A DNA stretch of 34,402 nt from Chloroflexota bacterium (GTDB lineage Bacteria; Chloroflexota; Dehalococcoidia; SM23-28-2; RBG-16-64-32), in contig JAJCYV010000015.1 of the NCBI GenBank assembly GCA_029262695.1, positions 1 to 34,402 of the forward strand. The letters are read 5' to 3'. A program made the translations under genes and the position numbers. Under the pieces are notes generated by a model that had not been told where the DNA came from, ran no database searches, and was given only the letters and a program-made list of their open reading frames with translations. Positions 30,046-34,402 of this stretch are shown here, piece by piece; positions within the stretch are counted from its first letter, which is position 1, and each line of letters starts with the position of its first letter.

Positions 30046-30534
30046 ATGTCCTACAAGATCCACGAGAGCTGCATCGGCTGCACCGCCTGCACCAAGCGCT
30101 GCCCCACTGACGCCATCACCGGCGAGCGCAACGGCATGCACATCATCAGCCCGGAGCTGTGCATCGACTGCGGCGCTTGCGGCGTCGTCTGCCCCGTCGA
30201 ATGCATCGCCGACGAATTCGGCGACATCGGCAAGGGTTTCCCGCGACGCGAATGGCCGAAGGCGATCGTCATCGATGAAAACTGCATCGGCTCCGGTTGC
30301 GAACTCTGCATCAACGTCTGTCCCTTCGACGCTCTTGAACTCGATCTCACCGGCGATCGCGTCGGCGACTTCTTCGGCGTCGCCAGCGTCATCGAGAAGC
30401 GCTGCACCGGCTGCCGCCTCTGCGAGCAGTCCTGTGGCTGGTCCGCCATCTACATCGACCCGCCGCGCGAGGCCCTCAAGAAGCGCATCTTCGAGCCGAT
30501 CGAGCTCAAAAAAGCCGCCGCCTCCAGCAGCTAG
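30046..30534 (+). CDS. Ferredoxin-like protein with four 4Fe-4S motifs
   Basis: 162 residues. Four Cys motifs are visible: C9-C12-C15-C19P, C39-C42-C45-C49P, C80-C85-C88-C92P and C120-C123-C126-C130. Exchange of the fourth ligand between paired motifs would give two bacterial-type di-cluster domains, four 4Fe-4S clusters in all. The third motif has two extra residues between its first Cys pair (CIGSGCELC), and the fourth lacks the usual Pro after its last Cys (CGW). No signal peptide, so it is cytoplasmic and probably shuttles electrons to an oxidoreductase not in the window. It converges on the FAH gene with 28 bp between. Confidence 0.88.
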   Translation: MSYKIHESCIGCTACTKRCPTDAITGERNGMHIISPELCIDCGACGVVCPVECIADEFGDIGKGFPRREWPKAIVIDENCIGSGCELCINVCPFDALELDLTGDRVGDFFGVASVIEKRCTGCRLCEQSCGWSAIYIDPPREALKKRIFEPIELKKAAASSS

Positions 30535-30562
30535 CACCTGCCGCTTCCCCGCGCATTTGCGA

Positions 30563-31555
30563 CTAGGGCTTGATGAACCGGTTCGTCAGGACGCCGATCC
30601 CTTCGATCTCCAGCTCGATCACGTCGTCCGGCTTGGGGAACTTCTTCAGCTCCAGGCCGCAGCCGGTACCCACTGTCCCTGAGCCGATGACATCCCCGAC
30701 GCGCAGCGTCTCGCCCTGGCTGATGTAGCTGACAATCGCCCCAAAGTCGTGGTACATCGCACTCGTGACGCCTCGGCTCCACTCCTCGCCGTTCACCCGC
30801 GCTATCATCGCGTTGTCCTTGCGCGGGTCGAACTCCTCAGGCGTCACCAGGAAGGGGCCGAGGATGTTGCCCCCGTCCATATCCTTCCCCTTTGCCGGGC
30901 CCAACATGCACGACATCTCCTTCATCTGGATGTCGCGAGCTGATACGTCGTTAAAGATTGTGTAGCCGGCGATGTAGTCCCACGCCTCCTCCTTCGGGAT
31001 ATTCAGCCCTTCCCGGCCGATCACCGCCGCGAACTCCAGCTCGTAGTCCAGGAGTTGCGTGTATGAGGGCCACACCACGTCGTCGTCCGGCCCCGCCACC
31101 GTGTCCGGGTTCCCCTTGTAGTAGACCGGGAACTCGTACCAGGCCGGCGGGATGCCCTGGTCGCCGAGGGAACTCTTAAGGTGCTCCTCGAAGGCCAGGC
31201 AGTCACGGATCGAGTTGGGCCGCGGCAGCGGCGCCAGCAGCCTGATCTCGTCCACTGCGTATGCCAGCTGCTCGCCGTCCCGGCCGGTCAGGTCCGGATC
31301 TTCCACCCGGGAGCCCAGATGGGCCAGCGCGTCATTCACTGCATCAAGTGTGAACTGCCCGCCCGCCAGGAATTCGACCATATCGGGTGGCACCAGCAGG
31401 TCCGCAAGCTCGTATGCGCGCGGGTGCTGCTGTCCCTCGGCCAGGCTGAGTGCGTACGCCACGTGCAGGTCCAGGATGCGTCCGCCCGGTGTCTGCATGC
31501 CAACGCGCTCGACCGCCCCGAACCGGGACTCGACCTCGAAAGTGCACAATCGCAT
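30563..31555 (-). CDS. Fumarylacetoacetate hydrolase (FAH)-family protein
   Basis: 330 residues of the FAH fold. The metal-binding acidic residues are in LDYELEFAAVIG (E172, E174) and FNDVSARD (D203), the catalytic His in AFEEHLKSS (H125), and the conserved Lys in GPAKGKDMDG. Members cleave C-C bonds in acyl pyruvates and beta-diketones or isomerise and decarboxylate related acids, using Mg2+ or Mn2+. A near-perfect ribosome site, AAAGGAGG (complement of 31563-31570), lies 7 nt before ATG 31555. It is the third gene of a TetR-crotonase-FAH set on the minus strand, which makes a role in ring or diketone cleavage likely. The substrate cannot be read from sequence. Confidence 0.9.
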   Translation of the reverse strand: MRLCTFEVESRFGAVERVGMQTPGGRILDLHVAYALSLAEGQQHPRAYELADLLVPPDMVEFLAGGQFTLDAVNDALAHLGSRVEDPDLTGRDGEQLAYAVDEIRLLAPLPRPNSIRDCLAFEEHLKSSLGDQGIPPAWYEFPVYYKGNPDTVAGPDDDVVWPSYTQLLDYELEFAAVIGREGLNIPKEEAWDYIAGYTIFNDVSARDIQMKEMSCMLGPAKGKDMDGGNILGPFLVTPEEFDPRKDNAMIARVNGEEWSRGVTSAMYHDFGAIVSYISQGETLRVGDVIGSGTVGTGCGLELKKFPKPDDVIELEIEGIGVLTNRFIKP

Positions 31556-31582
31556 CGTCGCTCCTCCTTTACTGGCTCAAGA

Positions 31583-31645
31583 GGCAGACATCATCTGCCC
31601 TGGATCACAATCCCATGAGGCGGCATCCAACCAGTTGATCACAAT
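31583..31645 (-). repeat. Hairpin and direct repeats before the FAH gene
   Basis: In the 133-bp gap before the FAH gene, GGCAGA (31583-31588) pairs with TCTGCC (31594-31599), and GATCACAAT occurs twice (31603-31611 and 31637-31645), 34 bp apart. These may mark a second promoter with an operator, or control read-through from the crotonase gene. Confidence 0.4.
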
Positions 31646-31688
31646 GGCGTAGCGCGCCGGCCTTGTCCAGCCTCCGCGAAGGACGCGC

Positions 31689-32567
31689 CTACTTGGATGC
31701 GATTCGGATACCCTTCTTCCGGTCCTCTTCCTCGTACCCTTCCGCTCTCTCATAAGTCTTCGTGCCGATGTCATCCCTGTGTTCGGGGCTGTCGCACATG
31801 TAGGCGTGCATCTCCATCGCGAACCCGCCATCGAGGTCGTCCACGATGCGCTGCTTCCAGGGCCGCCGTATCACCGGCACCGACATGCGCAACGTCGTGC
31901 GCTTCCGTGAGTTCACTCGCTCGGCGATCTTCCAGGCGCGGTCGGACAGCTCGGTCCGGGGTACGACCTCGTTGACAAGGCCATACTCCAGCGCCTTCTG
32001 GGCGTCGATGATCTCGCACGTCAACAGGGCATAGGCCGCTCGCTTGACGCCCAACAGCTCGATGAAGGCACTGTGGATGCCGTCACCCGGCACCAGGCCG
32101 AGGTCCAGGTGTGGGTCCACGATCATCGCGTTGTCCGAGCAGATAGTGATGTCACACATCAGCGCCAGCTCCGTGTGGGCGCCGGGGCCGGGGATCACCC
32201 CGATCGTCGGGATCTCGAGGTCGTGGATCAGGCTGATCAGCATCCGGCGTCCGTCGTAGTACATGTGCTCGTAGCTGTAATAGGCCCGGTCGTCCTCTTC
32301 TTTCGAGAAGCTCGAATCGTCGATGTTCGCGATCCAGGTGTCGCCGGTGGTGGTGAGGATCATCACCTTGTTCTCGGGATCGGCGCCGACGGTTTGGAAC
32401 GCCTGCCAGATGGCGCGGTGCAGCTCGAAGTTCCACTGCACGTCGCCGCCCAGGGTGTGCATGCGCAACTCGATGATCCCATCGCGGCGCTCCATCACGA
32501 AATGCTCTTTGAAGAGCTCCTTGTACTCTTCGAACTTGGGCGTTGGCACGTAGTTAGTGAGGGACAT
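31689..32567 (-). CDS. Crotonase-family hydrolase resembling 6-oxocamphor hydrolase
   Basis: 292 residues from ATG 32567, which follows AGGAGGAG at 5-nt spacing; an open frame extends further upstream but lies within the TetR gene. The crotonase fold is clear (VMILTTTGDTWIANIDDSSF; ALEYGLVNEVV). Instead of ordinary enoyl-CoA hydratase Glu residues it has GPGAHTELALMCDI (H131), VDPHLDLG (H153) and LVPGDGIHS (D162). From memory, 6-oxocamphor hydrolase uses His122, His145 and Asp154 in matching contexts (NHAE, GPHF, VPGDGAH), with nearly the same spacing. That enzyme cleaves cyclic beta-diketones by a retro-Claisen reaction without CoA. I infer a similar carbon-carbon hydrolase here. The gene starts 1 nt after the TetR stop. 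Confidence 0.8.
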   Translation of the reverse strand: MSLTNYVPTPKFEEYKELFKEHFVMERRDGIIELRMHTLGGDVQWNFELHRAIWQAFQTVGADPENKVMILTTTGDTWIANIDDSSFSKEEDDRAYYSYEHMYYDGRRMLISLIHDLEIPTIGVIPGPGAHTELALMCDITICSDNAMIVDPHLDLGLVPGDGIHSAFIELLGVKRAAYALLTCEIIDAQKALEYGLVNEVVPRTELSDRAWKIAERVNSRKRTTLRMSVPVIRRPWKQRIVDDLDGGFAMEMHAYMCDSPEHRDDIGTKTYERAEGYEEEDRKKGIRIASK

Positions 32568-32568
32568 C

Positions 32569-33264
32569 TCAACTCCTCCTTCTGGGGTCTGGGTTGGTTT
32601 GGGCTGGGCCGGGTTCATGTTCGGTGCGTCTCGGATCGCCAAGCGGCGGGAGTTCCTCTTCCGTGATGGCCTGGGCATCGCCGTCGGGGACGCCCAGTAG
32701 TCGGAGCAGGTGGGCGGCGAGTGCCTCCTCCGCCTCCGGCGGTAGTTCGCCCTTGAGGCGCCGCCGCACCAGCGCCTCGACGCTCCCGGCGATCATCGTG
32801 CAGGCGAGTTCGACATCGTCGAAGTGGAAGCGTCCGGACTCCAGCCCGCGCCGGATGTCGCTGCGCCCGTAGGCCCCAAGAGCGATGTCGCCGACCTCGA
32901 TCAGATCTCCCGCGCGCAGGATGAACCAGCCGAGCGTGGGGTCCTGGACGCACGCACGCAGCGTGTGGCGCAGAGACACCGCCAGCACCCGGGCCGGGTC
33001 GTCGCGCAGCGGCTCGGTGAGGACCTCCAGGGTCTCGCCCAGCTCGGCCAGAGTCTCTTCGACGGCAGCCCGCACGATCGCGTCCGCGCCGCTGAAATGG
33101 TTGTAGAAGCTGCCCTTCGCGACGTCGGCCGCGTCCGTGATGTCCTGGATCGTCGTTGCGTCCACCCCCTGTGAGCCGATGACCTGGCGGGCCGCGGTCA
33201 GCAGCGCGGCCCGGGTCCGAAGCCGTCGGCGATCGGCGCGGTTGCGGGGCTCGGATGTAACCAT
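32569..33264 (-). CDS. TetR-family transcriptional regulator
   Basis: 231 residues. The N-terminal DNA-binding part (about 14-60) ends with the typical TTIQDITDAADVAKGSFYNHFSGADAIV; the C-terminal ligand domain is helical and unassigned, and the last 35 residues are Pro/Glu/Arg-rich. The start ATG 33264 lies 6 nt after a TATCAA -10, so it is probably read from a leaderless message. It is the first gene of a minus-strand operon with the crotonase and FAH genes and two dyads sit in and next to its promoter. The likely role is autorepression relieved by the pathway substrate or product. Confidence 0.92.
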   Translation of the reverse strand: MVTSEPRNRADRRRLRTRAALLTAARQVIGSQGVDATTIQDITDAADVAKGSFYNHFSGADAIVRAAVEETLAELGETLEVLTEPLRDDPARVLAVSLRHTLRACVQDPTLGWFILRAGDLIEVGDIALGAYGRSDIRRGLESGRFHFDDVELACTMIAGSVEALVRRRLKGELPPEAEEALAAHLLRLLGVPDGDAQAITEEELPPLGDPRRTEHEPGPAQTNPDPRRRS

Positions 33265-33270
33265 GCCCCA

Positions 33271-33317
33271 TTGATACCACTAATGAACTAGTTAGTCAAG
33301 GCTGACCATCTGGTCAG
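33271..33317 (-). promoter_or_regulatory. Promoter and two operators of the TetR operon
   Basis: On the minus strand, TTGACT (complement of 33294-33299), exactly 17 bp, TATCAA (complement of 33271-33276), 6 nt to ATG. The palindrome AACTAGTT (33286-33293) fills part of the spacer. A second dyad, CTGACCA-TC-TGGTCAG (33302-33317), lies just upstream of the -35. A repressor on either site would block RNA polymerase. Confidence 0.65.
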
Positions 33318-33451
33318 TTAGCGGGGGTCTTGAGGGCACCGGCTGCCGCCTCCAGCAACTAGCCCCACTCCCGCCGCCTGTCATTCTGAGCGCCGGTCAC
33401 AACGCGGCGGGCTGCCGGGTCGGTCAGCGGTGATATAGGATAGGGCCGATC

Positions 33452-34402
33452 ATGGAGCCGCAGGTCCAGTACGCAAAGACGAGCGACGGGGTGAACATCG
33501 CCTTCGCCAGCATGGGCGAAGGGCCGGCCCTCCTCCGCCTGATGCCGCCCGGGATAGCCCACGTCCAGCGGGATTGGGCGATATACGCTGGCATTATCCA
33601 GCCGCTGACGTCGACCTTCCGCGTCATCTGGTACGACCCGCGCGGCACGGGCCTCTCCGATCGGGATGAAGTCGACTTCTCCATGGAGGCGATGATGCGC
33701 GACCTGGAGGCAGTCATCGAGCGCACGGGCCTAGGGTCGTTCGCCGTCCACGCGGGAGGAAGCTCCGTGCCCATCGCGGTGACTTACGCTGCCGCATTCC
33801 CGGACCGCGTATCGCACCTCATCCTCACCTTCGGCTGGACGAAATCATCCGACTTCACGGACATGCCCTCGTACGAGGCCCTTGAGGCCCTTATCGACAG
33901 TGATTGGGCGGTGTACACGGAGACGACGGCGCGTGTGTTGCTTGGGATTGATGACCAGAGCTACATCGACGTCATGGGCGAGCACATCCGGGCCTGTATC
34001 GAGCCGGAAGCGTACCGTGTTTACGTTGCCGCCCAGAAGAGCTACGACGTGTCAGCCCTCCTGCCTGACGTAAGAGCCGAGACGCTGGTGCTGCACAATA
34101 ACAACAATCACATCATTCCCATCCGCGCTGGGCAGAAGCTGGCGGCGGGCATTCCAGACGCCCGCTTTCTGGCCCTTGACGGATTGAGCTTGGCGGAGGA
34201 GGCAGCTCACATCGCAGAGTTCGCGGGAACCGCAGGGAAACCCGACTCAGTCGAACCCGGTGCCTTCCGCACCATTCTCTTTACTGACGTAGAGGGCTCG
34301 ACGGCCCTCACCGACCGTCTCGGCGACGCCAGGGCCCGCGACCTGCTTCGTGAGCACGAGCGCATCGTGCGCGAGGCGCTGAAGGCGCACGGCGGCTCCG
34401 AA
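33452..34402 (+). CDS. Alpha/beta-hydrolase and class III nucleotide cyclase fusion (3' truncated)
   Basis: 317 codons are open to the window end. Residues 1-260 follow the alpha/beta hydrolase fold (YAKTSDGVNIAFASMGEGPALL; WYDPRGTGLSDR). Residues 270 onward start a class III adenylate/guanylate cyclase domain: FRTILFTDVEGSTALTDRLGD, with the first metal Asp at 279. Rv1900c-like mycobacterial proteins have this architecture. The hydrolase site looks degenerate: the nucleophile elbow reads AGGSSVP without the second Gly, the usual acid in HxxxDxxxP is HNNNNHIIP, and the usual DH near 245 is DGLSLAEE. So the domain may be a sensor rather than an enzyme. A TAGGAT (33436-33441) is a possible -10. 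The catalytic half of the cyclase is outside the window. Confidence 0.88.
   Translation, partial: MEPQVQYAKTSDGVNIAFASMGEGPALLRLMPPGIAHVQRDWAIYAGIIQPLTSTFRVIWYDPRGTGLSDRDEVDFSMEAMMRDLEAVIERTGLGSFAVHAGGSSVPIAVTYAAAFPDRVSHLILTFGWTKSSDFTDMPSYEALEALIDSDWAVYTETTARVLLGIDDQSYIDVMGEHIRACIEPEAYRVYVAAQKSYDVSALLPDVRAETLVLHNNNNHIIPIRAGQKLAAGIPDARFLALDGLSLAEEAAHIAEFAGTAGKPDSVEPGAFRTILFTDVEGSTALTDRLGDARARDLLREHERIVREALKAHGGSE

Noticed and set aside
32568-32678. Upstream extension of the crotonase gene into the TetR gene
   Set aside because: ATG 32567 has an AGGAGGAG site at 5 nt and matches the start of relatives; the extension is Pro/Arg-rich antiframe sequence within TetR.

Overview
The window is 34.4 kb of GC-rich DNA with about 26 densely packed protein genes and no rRNA or tRNA that I can see. 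It suggests a free-living bacterium of the Chloroflexota (Dehalococcoidia-like), with an actinobacterium as the main alternative. The reasons are an F420/deazaflavin-type oxidoreductase, lipoproteins and exoproteins with Thr-Pro stalks, an NhaP-type antiporter with a TrkA-N tail, an alpha/beta-hydrolase/cyclase fusion, and many start codons sitting 6-8 nt behind a -10 box, as expected of leaderless mRNAs. The taxonomic call is an inference.

Layout. 1-2.3 kb: tail of a nitronate monooxygenase, a two-domain rhodanese lipoprotein and a Ddn-like oxidoreductase. 2.5-13.6 kb: a c-di-GMP block (membrane GGDEF+HD-GYP protein, then HAMP+HD-GYP protein) running with a 7-nt gap into a 2442-residue secreted protein. 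That protein is built from a Pro/Thr stalk, fifteen ~92-residue beta domains carrying a Lys/Glu/Asn isopeptide-type triad and four Cys, a seven-repeat RCC1 propeller, a DNRLRE-like domain and a second stalk. 13.6-18 kb: cation/proton antiporter (minus strand), OmpR-type response regulator and GAF histidine kinase. 18-20.8 kb: recF, a convergent overlapping lipid kinase, and a VOC protein with a His-rich tail. 20.8-23.5 kb: an HTH antitoxin/PIN toxin pair overlapping an alpha/beta hydrolase, then an HSL-type esterase. 23.5-28.6 kb: lipoprotein, sucC, and then, instead of an adjacent sucD, 2.5 kb holding a TIMP/NTR-like membrane protein between two palindromic repeats, a tandem DinB-fold protein and a four-helix-bundle (S23/IVP-type) gene bounded by 32-bp inverted repeats; sucD follows with its start codon buried in an 11-bp hairpin. 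28.6-30.5 kb: a possible 33-residue small protein (minus strand), a two-domain multicopper oxidase behind a perfect CRP-type dyad, and a four-motif ferredoxin. 30.5-33.3 kb (minus strand): a TetR, 6-oxocamphor-hydrolase-like crotonase and FAH-family hydrolase operon, probably self-repressed and acting on cyclic beta-diketones. 33.4 kb to the end: the start of an alpha/beta-hydrolase/class III cyclase fusion whose hydrolase triad looks broken.

How the parts may work together. The second-messenger enzymes sit where they could control the giant surface protein. The TetR operon looks like a self-contained C-C bond hydrolase pathway. The sucCD interval looks like a site of repeated small insertions. 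The strongest candidates for something undescribed are the inverted-repeat-bounded four-helix-bundle cassette with the sucD start-codon hairpin beside it, and the giant tandem-isopeptide protein linked to an HD-GYP gene.
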